Shown piece by piece: positions 9,143-17,954 of a stretch of DNA of 64,000 nt. Origin of the DNA: Streptomyces malachitofuscus. Its GTDB lineage: Bacteria > Actinomycetota > Actinomycetes > Streptomycetales > Streptomycetaceae. Positions within the stretch are counted from its first letter, which is position 1. Each line of letters opens with the position of its first letter. The translations under genes were made by a program, and so were the position numbers. Below the pieces are notes generated by a model, which saw nothing but the letters and a program-made list of their open reading frames with translations, made no database searches and was not told the origin of the DNA. The stretch covers positions 124,001 through 188,000 of the forward strand of contig NZ_BMUF01000013.1 in the NCBI RefSeq assembly GCF_014650055.1, in the 5' to 3' direction.

Positions 9143-9719
9143 CCCGTTCACCCCGCGCGACTTCCAGCTCGTGCTGCTGCGCCGCATGGCCGACCACAAT
9201 CCCGGGCCGGTGGAGGACGCCCGGCGCGAGCTGGGCGCCTCCCTCGCGGACATGCGCGAGGCCAACAGGCGCTGGCAGGCGATGGTCCGCTCGCCGCGCC
9301 CCCGTCCGGCCCTGTCGCGGTACCGCTCGGCGCTGGGCGAGCCGGAGTCCCGGACCCCGCGCCGGGTCGGCGACCTGGACTGCGAGGCGTGGCAGTGGCG
9401 GCTGCCGCTCTGGCCCGACCTGCGCTTCGAGGTGCTGACCCCGGCGGCCGGCGGCGCGGTGTGGAACGAGTGGCTGGTCCGCGCGCCCGGCGTCCCGGCG
9501 CCCGTGCTGCGCACGGTGGAGGACCTCACTCCCTGGTCCTGCACGGTGGACGAGGCGGCCCGCGCCTTCGCCCCGGCCCGTCCCCTGGAGGGCACGGCAC
9601 CGACCCGGTGGGGGCTCGCCTTCACGGCCCCGGACGCGACGGGCGCGCGGCACGAAGTCGTCGCCGAGTTCACCTGGGGGCTGCTGCAGCGTACGGCGGT
9701 CAGCGGGCGGCGGCCTTGA
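9108..9719 (+). CDS. Hypothetical protein, 203 aa
   Basis: I do not recognise the family. The protein begins with a short basic/proline stretch, then a helical region (residues about 18-55, rich in Arg, Asp and Ala) and a beta-rich C-terminal part with conserved-looking Trp residues (EAWQWRLPLWPDLRF, GAVWNEWLVRAP, TPWSCTVDE, TRWGLAF). No signal peptide or membrane helix is seen. Third-position GC bias is strong throughout, which supports real coding. ATG 9108 overlaps the FkbM gene by 35 bp; GTG 9117 is an alternative start. The 3' end overlaps the convergent ATP-grasp gene by 20 bp. Confidence 0.6.
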   Translation: MDPVPTGRRPTSPFTPRDFQLVLLRRMADHNPGPVEDARRELGASLADMREANRRWQAMVRSPRPRPALSRYRSALGEPESRTPRRVGDLDCEAWQWRLPLWPDLRFEVLTPAAGGAVWNEWLVRAPGVPAPVLRTVEDLTPWSCTVDEAARAFAPARPLEGTAPTRWGLAFTAPDATGARHEVVAEFTWGLLQRTAVSGRRP

Positions 9720-10572
9720 GGATGTCCTCCACCACCCGCGGCACCGACTCCGGGTGCAGCCACAGGAACAGGTTGGGTTCGACGAGCTCCAGCTCCATCA
9801 CGCGGGGCCGGCCGTCCGCGCCGTCCACGAGGTCGACGCGCGCGTAGAGCAGCTCGGGCCGGCCCGGCACGGAGGCGAGCGCCTTCCGGGCGACCGCGGC
9901 CTCCTCGAGGGTCGGCGTCCAGTCGGTGAGCCCGGGGTGGGCGACCTTGCGCCGGTCGTAGGGGGTGCCGGGGGCGAGGACGGGTCCCTTGCGGCCGGCG
10001 TGCAGCAGGGTCCCGCCGAAGTACTGCAGGGCCCGCTCCCCCGTGCTGTCGATGCCGCGCAGGTAGGGCTGCACCATCGCGGTGAACCCCTCGGCGTGCA
10101 GGCGCTCCAGATGCCGTACGGCCGTGGCGTGTTCGTCGGGTGTGTAGCGGGCGGCGAACCGGGCGCCGGCGCCGGAGGACGGTTTGACGACGTACTCGTG
10201 GTCGTCCGGGAGGTCGAGGGGGTCCCCGGGGGCCAGATAGCGGGTGTCCACCACGGGCACCCCGGCGTCGGCGAGGTCCGCGAGGTACCGCTTGTCGGTG
10301 TTCCACCGCACCACGTCCGCCGGATTGGCCAGCCGGGTCGCCGTGCCGCACCGCTCGGCCCACGCGGTGAACTCCGCCGCCCGCCAGCTGTAGTCCCAGG
10401 TGGAGCGGATCACGGCGAGGTCGAAGGCCGCCCAGTCCACCGCGCCGTCGTCCCACACCTCGGCGGACGCCTGGGCCCCGGCCTCCCGCAGCGCGCGCAC
10501 CAGCGCCGGCAGATCACGGTCCTCGGCCACGTCGGGGCCGGGCGCGCAGGTCACGAGCGCGATACGGGGCAC
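9700..10572 (-). CDS. ATP-grasp domain protein (RimK-like ligase)
   Basis: A 290-residue ATP-grasp enzyme. The N-terminal pre-ATP-grasp region has IRSTWDYSWR. The middle carries the ATP-binding core with VVKPSSGAGARF (lysine on the first ATP-binding strand and glycine-rich loop) and QPYLRGID. The C-terminal metal-binding strand appears as RPRVMELELVEPNLFL, with acidic and Asn ligands for Mg. Such enzymes join a carboxylate to an amine through an acyl-phosphate; related proteins act on glutathione-like or D-cycloserine-type substrates. It lies 84 bp downstream of the GntR regulator on the same strand. The substrate is not predictable, and the start ATG is simple to place. Confidence 0.8.
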   Translation of the reverse strand: MPRIALVTCAPGPDVAEDRDLPALVRALREAGAQASAEVWDDGAVDWAAFDLAVIRSTWDYSWRAAEFTAWAERCGTATRLANPADVVRWNTDKRYLADLADAGVPVVDTRYLAPGDPLDLPDDHEYVVKPSSGAGARFAARYTPDEHATAVRHLERLHAEGFTAMVQPYLRGIDSTGERALQYFGGTLLHAGRKGPVLAPGTPYDRRKVAHPGLTDWTPTLEEAAVARKALASVPGRPELLYARVDLVDGADGRPRVMELELVEPNLFLWLHPESVPRVVEDILKAAAR

Positions 10573-10656
10573 GGCGGCTCACTCCTCGTACGAACAGCTG
10601 ATCGACGAGCAGGCTAACAGCGCCCCGCCGGGCGAGGACGCCACGTTCCGCGGGAG

Positions 10657-11367
10657 CTACCGCTCCTCCTCCTCGGGATCCCAGTCCAGCAACCGCACCT
10701 TCGCGACCGTCCGCACATGCCGCCGCATCGCCGCGGCAGCCTGACGCGGCCGCCCCTCGGCGATCGCATCGAGAATCGCCCGGTGCTGCGCCAGCGACCG
10801 ATGCGGACGCCCCGGCTGACGCAACGACTCGTTGCGGCTCTCGGCGATCTGCTCGGCGATCGACCGCATGAAATCCGCCAGCAGCCCGCTGTGCGCCGCC
10901 GCCGTCACCGCCGCGTGGAACCGCCGGTCGCCCTCCACTCCGCCGTCACCCGCCTCGATCTCCTCCGCCATGTGCGCGAGCGCGGCCCGCATTGCGGCGA
11001 GGTCGTCGTCCGTGCGGCGCTCGGCGGCCAGTTCGGCGAGTTTCGTCTCCAGCGCCTCCCGGGCCTCGAGTACGTCGGGGAGGCGCCGACGGCGTTCCAC
11101 CATCCGGTCGACCGGCTCGACGTCCAGGCTGTCGCGTACGAGGTACGTGCCGCCGCCGTGCCGGGCCTCGACCAGGCCCTGGACCTCCAGGACCACGATC
11201 GCCTGCTTCACCGAGGCCCGGCTGACCCCGAGCCGCTGGGCCAGGTCCCGTTCGGGCGGCAGACGGTCGCCGGCCCGCAGGCCGCCCTCGGTGACGTACT
11301 GGCGCAATCGGTCCAGCACCTGTTCGTACAGGCGCTGTTTCGTCATGGGGCGCAGGGCGTCGGTCAC
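10657..11367 (-). CDS. FadR/GntR-family regulator (MatR-like)
   Basis: A 236-residue GntR protein. The N-terminal winged helix is clear: LYEQVLDRLRQYVTEGGL, then LPPERDLAQRLGVSRASVK. An FCD-type all-helical effector domain follows (DVLEAREALETKLAELAAE, later FHAAVTAAAHSGLL and HRAILDAIAEGR), as in FadR-subfamily sensors of organic acids. The GTG at 11367 is chosen because a GAGAGGGGG ribosome site sits just upstream; ATG 11346 is a weaker alternative. It is divergent from matC, and two inverted repeats lie between them, so it most likely controls malonate uptake and activation, as MatR does in Rhizobium. That function is by analogy. Confidence 0.85.
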   Translation of the reverse strand: MTDALRPMTKQRLYEQVLDRLRQYVTEGGLRAGDRLPPERDLAQRLGVSRASVKQAIVVLEVQGLVEARHGGGTYLVRDSLDVEPVDRMVERRRRLPDVLEAREALETKLAELAAERRTDDDLAAMRAALAHMAEEIEAGDGGVEGDRRFHAAVTAAAHSGLLADFMRSIAEQIAESRNESLRQPGRPHRSLAQHRAILDAIAEGRPRQAAAAMRRHVRTVAKVRLLDWDPEEEER

Positions 11368-11417
11368 GGGGTCCCCCTCTCGTCGGGAGACTAGCACCGG
11401 GCGCCGCGAAAATGGCC

Positions 11418-11524
11418 AAGTGGCTGAACCAATTTCTGCGCGACCCCTTGACGGCACCTCTCGCGCACCCCACGCTTTCCAGCCAACCGGACCACCCCCT
11501 CCAGCGACAAGTGGTTCATCCACT
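11418..11524. promoter_or_regulatory. Two inverted-repeat operators between matR-like and matC
   Basis: Bases 11418-11434 read AAGTGG-N5-CCAATT and bases 11509-11524 read AAGTGG-N5-CCACT, two copies of one interrupted palindrome with 5-bp spacers. The second copy is a perfect AGTGG/CCACT inverted repeat. TGG-N5-CCA dyads of this kind are typical of FadR-family GntR operators. Placement in the divergent promoter gap supports binding by the adjacent regulator; binding is inferred. Confidence 0.55.
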
Positions 11525-11543
11525 CGGCCACTCGGGAGCCCGC

Positions 11544-12917
11544 ATGTCCCCCGAACTCATCTCCGTTCTCGTTCTGGCGGTGGTGTTCGTCATCGCCACC
11601 ACCCGCTCCGTCAACATGGGCGCGCTTGCCTTCGCCGCCGCGTTCGGGGTCGGCACGCTCGTCGCCGATCTCGACGCGGACGGCGTCTTCGCCGGTTTCC
11701 CGGGCGATCTGTTCGTCGTCCTGGTCGGCGTCACGTATCTGTTCGCCATCGCCCGCGCCAACGGCACCACCGACTGGCTGGTGTACGCGGCCGTCCGGCT
11801 GGTGCGCGGGCGGGTGGCGCTGATTCCCTGGGTGATGTTCGCCCTCACCGGCGCGCTCACCGCGATCGGCGCGGTCAGCCCGGCCGCGGTCGCGATCGTC
11901 GCGCCGATCGCGCTGAGCTTCGCCGCCCGGTACCGGATCAGCCCGCTGCTGATGGGCGCGATGGTGGTGCACGGCGCCCAGGCCGGCGGCTTCTCGCCGA
12001 TCAGCATCTACGGCTCCATCGTCAACGGCATCGTCGAGCGCGAGAAGCTCCCCGGCAGCGAGATCACGCTGTTCCTCGCCTCGCTGCTGGCCAATCTCGT
12101 CATCGCCGCGGTGGTGTTCGTCGTCTGCGGCGGACTGAAGCTGTGGCGGCAGGGGGCCGTGACCGACACCGGGACGGGGGCCCCGGAGGCGACGGGCACG
12201 AAGGACGCCGGCGGTGGCGGCGGCTCCGGCGCCGCGGGCCCGGGGAGCGGCACCGGGACCCGTACCGCCCCGGCCCCCGCCCCGGTGGCCACCCTCCCCG
12301 ACGCGCCCACGGCCGTCCCGCTCACCGTTCCCGTCATCGCCACCCTCGTCTCCCTGGTCGCCCTCGTCGTCGCCGTCCTCGGCTTCGACCTGGACGCCGG
12401 ACTCACCGCGATCACCCTCGCCGTCGTGCTGAGCACCGCCTGGCCCGACGACAGCCGCAAGGCGGTCGGCCAGATCGCCTGGCCCACGGTCCTGCTGATC
12501 TGCGGTGTGCTCACCTACGTCGGCGTCCTGGACGAGATGGGCACCATCACCTGGGCCGGTGAGGGCGTCGGCGGGATCGGCGTCCCGCTGCTCGCCGCGG
12601 TGCTGCTCTGCTACATCGGCGCGATCGTGTCGGCCTTCGCCTCCTCCGTCGGGATCATGGGCGCGCTCATCCCGCTGGCCGTGCCGTTCCTCGCCCAGGG
12701 CGAGATCGGGGCCGTCGGCATGGTGGCGGCGCTCGCGGTGTCGGCGACCGTCGTGGACGTGAGCCCGTTCTCCACGAACGGCGCACTGGTCCTGGCCGCC
12801 GCCCCGGACGTCGACCGCGACCGCTTCTTCCGGCAGCTGATGGCGTACGGCGCAATCGTGGTCGCGGCGGTCCCGGCGGTGGTGTGGCTGGTCATGGTCG
12901 TGCCCGGCTGGGGGTAG
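11544..12917 (+). CDS. matC: MatC-like dicarboxylate (malonate) permease
   Basis: A 457-residue membrane protein of the SLC13/MatC type, with about eleven helices in two repeats and ends beginning LISVLVLAVVFVIATTRSVN. A Gly/Ala/Thr-rich hydrophilic linker at about residues 205-255 divides the halves and probably faces the cytosol. The second half carries the SxxxxSSxG-like ASSVGIMGALIP and VDVSPFSTNGAL motifs near substrate-binding loops. ATG 11544 is preferred over the in-frame ATG 11412, because the longer form would put a hydrophilic, operator-containing stretch before helix 1. The gene precedes matB by 66 bp, so malonate is the probable substrate. Confidence 0.8.
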   Translation: MSPELISVLVLAVVFVIATTRSVNMGALAFAAAFGVGTLVADLDADGVFAGFPGDLFVVLVGVTYLFAIARANGTTDWLVYAAVRLVRGRVALIPWVMFALTGALTAIGAVSPAAVAIVAPIALSFAARYRISPLLMGAMVVHGAQAGGFSPISIYGSIVNGIVEREKLPGSEITLFLASLLANLVIAAVVFVVCGGLKLWRQGAVTDTGTGAPEATGTKDAGGGGGSGAAGPGSGTGTRTAPAPAPVATLPDAPTAVPLTVPVIATLVSLVALVVAVLGFDLDAGLTAITLAVVLSTAWPDDSRKAVGQIAWPTVLLICGVLTYVGVLDEMGTITWAGEGVGGIGVPLLAAVLLCYIGAIVSAFASSVGIMGALIPLAVPFLAQGEIGAVGMVAALAVSATVVDVSPFSTNGALVLAAAPDVDRDRFFRQLMAYGAIVVAAVPAVVWLVMVVPGWG

Positions 12918-12983
12918 GTCGCCGCCGCCACGAGCACCTGACAACCTTCGAACGACAGCAGTTCCACAGAAGGAGTACGACGC

Positions 12984-14447
12984 GTGTCCTCTCTCTTCCC
13001 GGCCCTGACCGACGGCCCGGCCGACCGGCCCGCCCTGCGCTTCGGCGAGCGCTCACTGACCTACCGTGAACTCGCCGCGGCGGCGGGCACGGTGGCCGGG
13101 GGCCTGAAGGAGGTGCGCCGGGTCGCCGTATGGGCCACGCCCACGATGGAGACCGCGGTCGCGGTCACCGCGGCACTGCTCGCCGGGCGGGCCGTCGTGC
13201 CGCTCAACCCGAAGTCGGGGGCGAAGGAACTCGGTCACATCCTCTCCGACAGCGCCCCCGACCTGGTGCTCAGCACACCCGGCACGCCACTCCCCGGTCC
13301 CCTGGCCGCCCTGCCCCGCCTCGACGTGGACCCGGCGGCCGGGGCGGCGGCCCCGGTTTCCGCCCTCCCCGACGACCGCGAGCGGGACCCGGAGGACCCC
13401 GCCCTGATCGTCTACACCTCCGGCACCACCGGCCCGCCCAAGGGCGCCGTCATCCCCCGTCGCGCGATCGCCACGACGCTGGACGCCCTCGCCGACGCCT
13501 GGCAGTGGACCGGTGAGGACGTGCTGGTGCACGGGCTGCCCCTGTTCCACGTGCACGGCCTGGTGCTCGGCACGCTAGGCCCGCTGCGCCGTGGCGGCTC
13601 GGTGCGCCATCTGGGCCGGTTCACCACCGAGGGTGTGGCGCGCGAGCTGAACGACGGCGCGACCATGCTGTTCGGCGTGCCGACGATGTACCACCGCGTC
13701 GCGGAGGCGCTGCCCGCCGAGCCGGAGCTGGCCGCGGCGCTGGCCGGGGCGCGGCTGCTGGTGTCGGGGTCCGCCGCGCTGCCCGTGCACGACCACGAGC
13801 GGATCAGGGCGGCGACCGGACGCCGGGTCGTCGAGCGGTACGGCATGACGGAGACGCTGATGAACACCAGCGTCCGCGCGGACGGCGAGGCCCGCCCCGG
13901 CACGGTGGGCGTGCCGCTGCCGGGTGTGGAGCTGCGGCTGGTGGAGGAGGACGGCTCGCCGGTGACGTCGTACGACGGCGAGACGGTCGGCGAGATCCAG
14001 GTGCGCGGGCCGAACCTGTTCACCGAGTACCTCAACCGGCCGGACGCCACGGCCGCCGCCCACACCGCCGACGGCTGGTTCCGCACCGGCGACATGGCGG
14101 TGCGCGACCCCGACGGCTATGTCCGCATCGTCGGCCGCAAGGCCACCGACCTGATCAAGAGCGGCGGCTACAAGATCGGCGCGGGGGAGATCGAGAACGC
14201 GCTGCTGGAGCATCCGGGTGTGCGGGAGGCCGCGGTCACCGGGGAACCGGACGCCGATCTGGGCGAGCGGATCGTGGCCTGGGTGGTGCCGGCGGACCCG
14301 CAGTCCCCGCCCGCGCTCGACGAGCTGGCCGATCATGTGGCCGGGCGGCTCGCCCCGCACAAGCGCCCGCGCGTCCTGCACCATCTCGACGCGCTGCCCC
14401 GCAACGACATGGGGAAGATCATGAAGCGGGCGCTGGCCCATGGCTGA
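12984..14447 (+). CDS. matB: Malonyl-CoA synthetase MatB
   Basis: A 487-residue ANL-superfamily acyl-CoA synthetase that activates malonate (and often methylmalonate) to the CoA thioester through an acyl-adenylate. The P-loop YTSGTTGPPKGA is near residue 145, the A5 motif ERYGMTETLMN follows, and the hinge/C-domain has RTGDMAVRD, GRKATDLIKSGGYKIG and the catalytic C-terminal lysine in MGKIMKRAL. The sequence agrees closely with the biochemically characterised S. coelicolor MatB as I remember it. GTG 12984 has a GAAGGAG ribosome site 8-14 bp upstream. The product feeds polyketide and fatty acid extender pools; the next gene overlaps its end by 8 bp. Confidence 0.95.
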   Translation: MSSLFPALTDGPADRPALRFGERSLTYRELAAAAGTVAGGLKEVRRVAVWATPTMETAVAVTAALLAGRAVVPLNPKSGAKELGHILSDSAPDLVLSTPGTPLPGPLAALPRLDVDPAAGAAAPVSALPDDRERDPEDPALIVYTSGTTGPPKGAVIPRRAIATTLDALADAWQWTGEDVLVHGLPLFHVHGLVLGTLGPLRRGGSVRHLGRFTTEGVARELNDGATMLFGVPTMYHRVAEALPAEPELAAALAGARLLVSGSAALPVHDHERIRAATGRRVVERYGMTETLMNTSVRADGEARPGTVGVPLPGVELRLVEEDGSPVTSYDGETVGEIQVRGPNLFTEYLNRPDATAAAHTADGWFRTGDMAVRDPDGYVRIVGRKATDLIKSGGYKIGAGEIENALLEHPGVREAAVTGEPDADLGERIVAWVVPADPQSPPALDELADHVAGRLAPHKRPRVLHHLDALPRNDMGKIMKRALAHG

Positions 14448-15801
14448 CCGCTTCTCCGCCCGTGAGGCCGTCGCCGCCCTCGCCGACGACTTCACCGAAC
14501 TGCCGTACCCGGACCGGCAGTCGCCCCCGGACGGCCCGCTCGGCTGGCCCGGCTACGACACCGCCCGCGCCCGCGCCGCCGAACGCACCGGCGAGCAGGA
14601 GTCGGTGATCTGCGGCACCGCGCGCGTCGACGGCACCCGGGCCGTCGTCGTCGCCTTCGAGTTCGGCTTCCTCGGCGGCTCCCTGGGCGAGCGCACCGGC
14701 GACCGTCTGGAGGCCGCGTACGCGCGGGCCCGCGCGGACCGGCTGCCGGTGGTGTCGCTGGTCGCCACCGGGGGAAGCCGGATGCAGGAGGGCATGCTCG
14801 CCCTCACCCAGCTCCAGCGGGTGACCCGGGCGTCGGTGCTCACCCGGGAGGCCGGGCTGCCGCAGATCGCGGTCCTGCGGGACCCGACGACCGGCGGCGG
14901 GTGGGCCACCCTGGGCGCGGGCGCCGACGTCGTGCTGGCGCTGCCCGGCGCCCAGGTCGGCTTCGCCGGTTCCCGGGTGCGGCCGGCGGACGCGGACCCG
15001 GCGGCGTACACGGCCGAGGCGCAGGTGGCGGCGGGCGCGGCGGACGCGGTGGTCCGGCCGGAGGAGCTGCGGGTGACCCTGGGCCGCTGGCTGCGCCTGC
15101 TGACCCGGCCCTCCGGCACACCGGCGCCACCGCCTCCCGCCCTCGGGGAACCGGACCTCCCGGCCACCGGCTGGGACGCGGTCCGCCGCGCCCGTTCCCC
15201 CCGGCGTCCCCGCGCCGCCGCCTACCTGGACGCCTACTTCACCTCCCGGGTCACGATCAGCGGCGACCGCTGCGGCGGCACGGACCCCGACGGCATGCTC
15301 TGCGGCTTCGGTGAACACCGGGGCCGTACGGTCGCGTACGCCGCGCAGACCGGGACGGCCACCCGTCCCGCCGGGTACCGCACGGCCGCCCGGCTGGTCC
15401 GGCTCGCCGACCGGCTCGGCATCCCGGTGCTGACGCTCGTGGACACCCCGGGTGCGGCCAACGACGCGGAGGCGGAACGGCAGGGCGCGGGGGCCGCGAT
15501 CGCCGATCTGTTCGGCGCCGTGGCCGCCGCCCGCACGCCGGTCACCACGCTGGTCGTCGGCGAGGGCGGCTCCGGCGGCGCGCTGGCCCTTGCGGCGCCC
15601 GGCAACACCTGGGCCACGCCGGACAGTTACTTCTCGGTGATCGCCCCGGAGCTCGCGGCGGCCATTCTCAAGCGCCCCCCGGAGCAGGCACAGGCGACCG
15701 CCGGCCAACTCCGCATCCGCCCGCAGGACCTGGTGGAGCTGGGCGTGGTGCGGGGGGTCGTGGGCACCGGGGCGGACGGGCGGGCGAACTCGGCCGGTTG
15801 A
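14440..15801 (+). CDS. Fused AccD-AccA-like carboxyltransferase
   Basis: A 453-residue crotonase-fold carboxyltransferase in which a beta-type half (residues about 1-230) is followed by an alpha-type half (about 255-450). The AccD-like half keeps ATGGSRMQEGML and the AccA-like half keeps LVDTPGAANDAEAE and VGEGGSGGALAL, the oxyanion-hole glycine strings. The Cys4 zinc ribbon found at the N-terminus of bacterial AccD is absent. No biotin carboxylase or biotin carrier gene is nearby. It overlaps matB by 8 bp, so it belongs to the malonate operon. By analogy to MdcD/MdcE of malonate decarboxylase, which are also AccD/AccA homologues, it might decarboxylate malonyl-CoA; an acyl-CoA carboxylase subunit is the alternative. 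Confidence 0.8.
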   Translation: MADRFSAREAVAALADDFTELPYPDRQSPPDGPLGWPGYDTARARAAERTGEQESVICGTARVDGTRAVVVAFEFGFLGGSLGERTGDRLEAAYARARADRLPVVSLVATGGSRMQEGMLALTQLQRVTRASVLTREAGLPQIAVLRDPTTGGGWATLGAGADVVLALPGAQVGFAGSRVRPADADPAAYTAEAQVAAGAADAVVRPEELRVTLGRWLRLLTRPSGTPAPPPPALGEPDLPATGWDAVRRARSPRRPRAAAYLDAYFTSRVTISGDRCGGTDPDGMLCGFGEHRGRTVAYAAQTGTATRPAGYRTAARLVRLADRLGIPVLTLVDTPGAANDAEAERQGAGAAIADLFGAVAAARTPVTTLVVGEGGSGGALALAAPGNTWATPDSYFSVIAPELAAAILKRPPEQAQATAGQLRIRPQDLVELGVVRGVVGTGADGRANSAG

Positions 15802-15874
15802 CCTTCGCCCGGCGAACACCGCCCGTAACATGAGGAGTTCACGCAGTCGTACACAACGGGGAGCGCGCCGCGCG

Positions 15875-16228
15875 ATGGACGGATTGATGCAGTTCACCAC
15901 CGAGAGCGGCGGTGCGGTCGTGGTGGAGGGCGTGGAGGACGAGTCCGGGGCCCGGCTCGTCTCGCGCGGCGGCGCCCCGGCCCAGGCGGCGCGCACCTTC
16001 GAGGGCTCCCTGGAAGGGGTGCGGGCGGCCGCCGAGTCCGCGCTGCGGGTGTTCCGCGACGGCTCGCTCGCACCGGACGCGGTGGAGCTGGAGTTCGGTG
16101 TGAAACTCACCGCGGAGGCCGGTGCCGTCATCGCCAAGGGAGCGGCGGAGGGACATCTGGTCGTCAAGCTCAGCTGGGCGCCCGGGACGACGCCCGGGAC
16201 GGACCCCGAGGCCGCCGACCGCCGATGA
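15875..16228 (+). CDS. Trypsin-co-occurring domain 1 (Trypco1, CU044_2847 family) protein
   Basis: A 117-residue beta-rich protein. The pattern (TTESGGAVVVEG, central helix GSLEGVRAAAESALRVF, then ELEFGVKLTAEAGAVIAKG and HLVVKLSW) matches the Trypco1/CU044_2847 family. These proteins occur beside trypsin-like peptidases and MoxR/vWA partners in actinobacterial conflict systems. ATG 15875 is chosen over upstream ATG 15830 because GGGGAG lies 12 bp before it. The stop overlaps the next gene's ATG (ATGA), so it is co-translated with the protease. The family's biochemical role is unknown; a substrate or regulator of the protease is the usual suggestion. Confidence 0.8.
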   Translation: MDGLMQFTTESGGAVVVEGVEDESGARLVSRGGAPAQAARTFEGSLEGVRAAAESALRVFRDGSLAPDAVELEFGVKLTAEAGAVIAKGAAEGHLVVKLSWAPGTTPGTDPEAADRR

Positions 16229-17922
16229 GCGGCGCGGCGGCCTGGCACACCCGCATCCGGTGCGGGAACGACGTGGGCGCGGGCTTCCTCGTCTCGGCGC
16301 GCCAGGTGGTCACCTGTGCCCACGTCGTCGCGGCGAGCGGCACCTCGGCGGTGTCGGTGAGCTTCCCGAACCGTGCCGAACTGGGTGAGCTCTCCGCCAC
16401 GGTGGCCGTCCACGGCGGCTGGCGGGGCGGCCCCACCGACCCTGGCGACCTGGCCGTACTCGAACTGGAGCGGGAGGTACCGCTCGCGCCGGCCGTCTTC
16501 GCACCGCCCGGAGCGGAACGCGACATCCCCTCCCCCGGCCTGACCGCGTACGGCTTCCCCCGCGGTTACGACGAGGGTGCCCTCGCGCACTACCGCGCGG
16601 TGCCCGGCCCGCTGATCGCGGGCGAGTGGGTGCAGTTGGAGGCCGTCTCCGGACACGGACAGCCGCTGGCCGACGGTTTCAGCGGGGCGGCGGTGACGCT
16701 GGCCGACGGGTCGGTGGTCGGCATGGTCACGGCCGTCGCGGGCGGCCGGGAGGTGCGCGCGGGGCGCATGCTGCCCACCGAGGTCATGGCCCGCTACTGG
16801 AACGGTCTCGGCGAGCTCGTGCCCACACCGGGCCACACCCGGGACCGGCTCAGAGAGCTGTACGACCTGGTGCGGCGGGCCGAGCGGGAGGGGCGGACGT
16901 GCGATCACGACCGGCTGTACGTCGACGCCGTCGGCCCGTTCGGTCCCGGACTGCCCGCGGGAGGTTTCGGCTCCCTGGCGTCCGCGGCGGCGTATGTGCA
17001 GTGGGAGGTGCCGGAGGCGGTGCCCCGGTTCGTCGGCCGGCTGCGGGAGCTGCTGGACCGCGAGGAGCGCCGGTGCGGGACGGACGGGACGTCCCCGGAC
17101 CGACGGCCCGGCCGGGCCCCGGTCTGGTCGCCCATCGTCGTGGAGATCGACCACAGCGGTGCCGGGCCCGACCAGGTCACCGTCGAGGTGTCCGCGTACC
17201 GCGACGGGCGGCGCCGCCCGGTGGGGGCCCGCCGGCTGCCGCGGTCCGCCGTACGGGCCTACGTCCAGGAGCACATCGACGAGGCCGTCACCCAGCTCGC
17301 CCCGGGAGCCGACGAGCTGCTCGCCTTCGTCCTGCCGCGCGGCTGGCTGAACGAGCCGGTGGCGCGCTGGGAGTGCGGCGCCGACGACCCCACTCCGCTC
17401 GGCTGCGCCTATCCGCTCGTGGTGGCGGACCGCACCCGCCATCGCAGCGGGCGGATGCGCCATCAGCTCCACAAGAAGTGGCAGAAGCTGGACGGGGGTC
17501 CGGCGGCGGCCGTGCACCGCGTCGAGTGCGGCACACCGGAGCGGCCGACCGGTCTGCGCAAGCGGCTGTGGGCCGACGGCACGGACCTGGTCGGCTTCGC
17601 CTCAGCCCCCGACGCCGCGCGGGAGCACTTCGAGGTCGGCCTGACCGTCCCCGTTCCCATGCTGCTGTGGTCCCGCGCGGGCTGTCCCGGGCCCGGCCGC
17701 CACGAGGGCCCCTGCGACGGCGGCGCCTTCCTCGACGCGCTCACCGCGTCCCTCGCCGGTGTTCCGCCCGCCGACCTTCCGCATCACCTGCTGTCCCTCC
17801 GGCTGACCGCGGACGCCCACGAGGAGGCGGACCGGCACTGGGCGAGGGACGTGCAGCTGCTGTGGGACGACCCGCGCTGCTTCCCCGAGACCGCCGCGCC
17901 CCTGCACTCCCCCGTCGCCTGA
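16225..17922 (+). CDS. Trypsin-like serine protease fused to VMAP C-terminal domain
   Basis: A 565-residue protein. Residues about 1-175 form an S1-type protease with a full triad: His33 in TCAHVV, Asp75 in GDLAVLEL and Ser153 in GFSGAAV. There is no signal peptide, so it acts in the cytosol. Residues about 200-560 match the vMAP-C (vWA-MoxR-associated protein, C-terminal) domain, including LLAFVLPRGWLNEPV and CAYPLVVADR. In ternary conflict systems VMAP links an NTPase and a vWA component to a toxic effector such as this protease. The preceding Trypco1 gene overlaps by 4 bp and the MoxR gene follows after 32 bp. Activity and triggering are inferred from the family. Confidence 0.85.
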   Translation: MSGAAAWHTRIRCGNDVGAGFLVSARQVVTCAHVVAASGTSAVSVSFPNRAELGELSATVAVHGGWRGGPTDPGDLAVLELEREVPLAPAVFAPPGAERDIPSPGLTAYGFPRGYDEGALAHYRAVPGPLIAGEWVQLEAVSGHGQPLADGFSGAAVTLADGSVVGMVTAVAGGREVRAGRMLPTEVMARYWNGLGELVPTPGHTRDRLRELYDLVRRAEREGRTCDHDRLYVDAVGPFGPGLPAGGFGSLASAAAYVQWEVPEAVPRFVGRLRELLDREERRCGTDGTSPDRRPGRAPVWSPIVVEIDHSGAGPDQVTVEVSAYRDGRRRPVGARRLPRSAVRAYVQEHIDEAVTQLAPGADELLAFVLPRGWLNEPVARWECGADDPTPLGCAYPLVVADRTRHRSGRMRHQLHKKWQKLDGGPAAAVHRVECGTPERPTGLRKRLWADGTDLVGFASAPDAAREHFEVGLTVPVPMLLWSRAGCPGPGRHEGPCDGGAFLDALTASLAGVPPADLPHHLLSLRLTADAHEEADRHWARDVQLLWDDPRCFPETAAPLHSPVA

Positions 17923-17954
17923 CCGCCCGCCGAGACCCCACGGAGAGGAACCCC

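Noticed and set aside
16626..17954. Upstream extension of the MoxR gene through the protease-coding region
   Set aside because: It overlaps the VMAP gene out of frame, has no domain match, and ATG 17955 with GGAGAGGAA fits a normal MoxR start.
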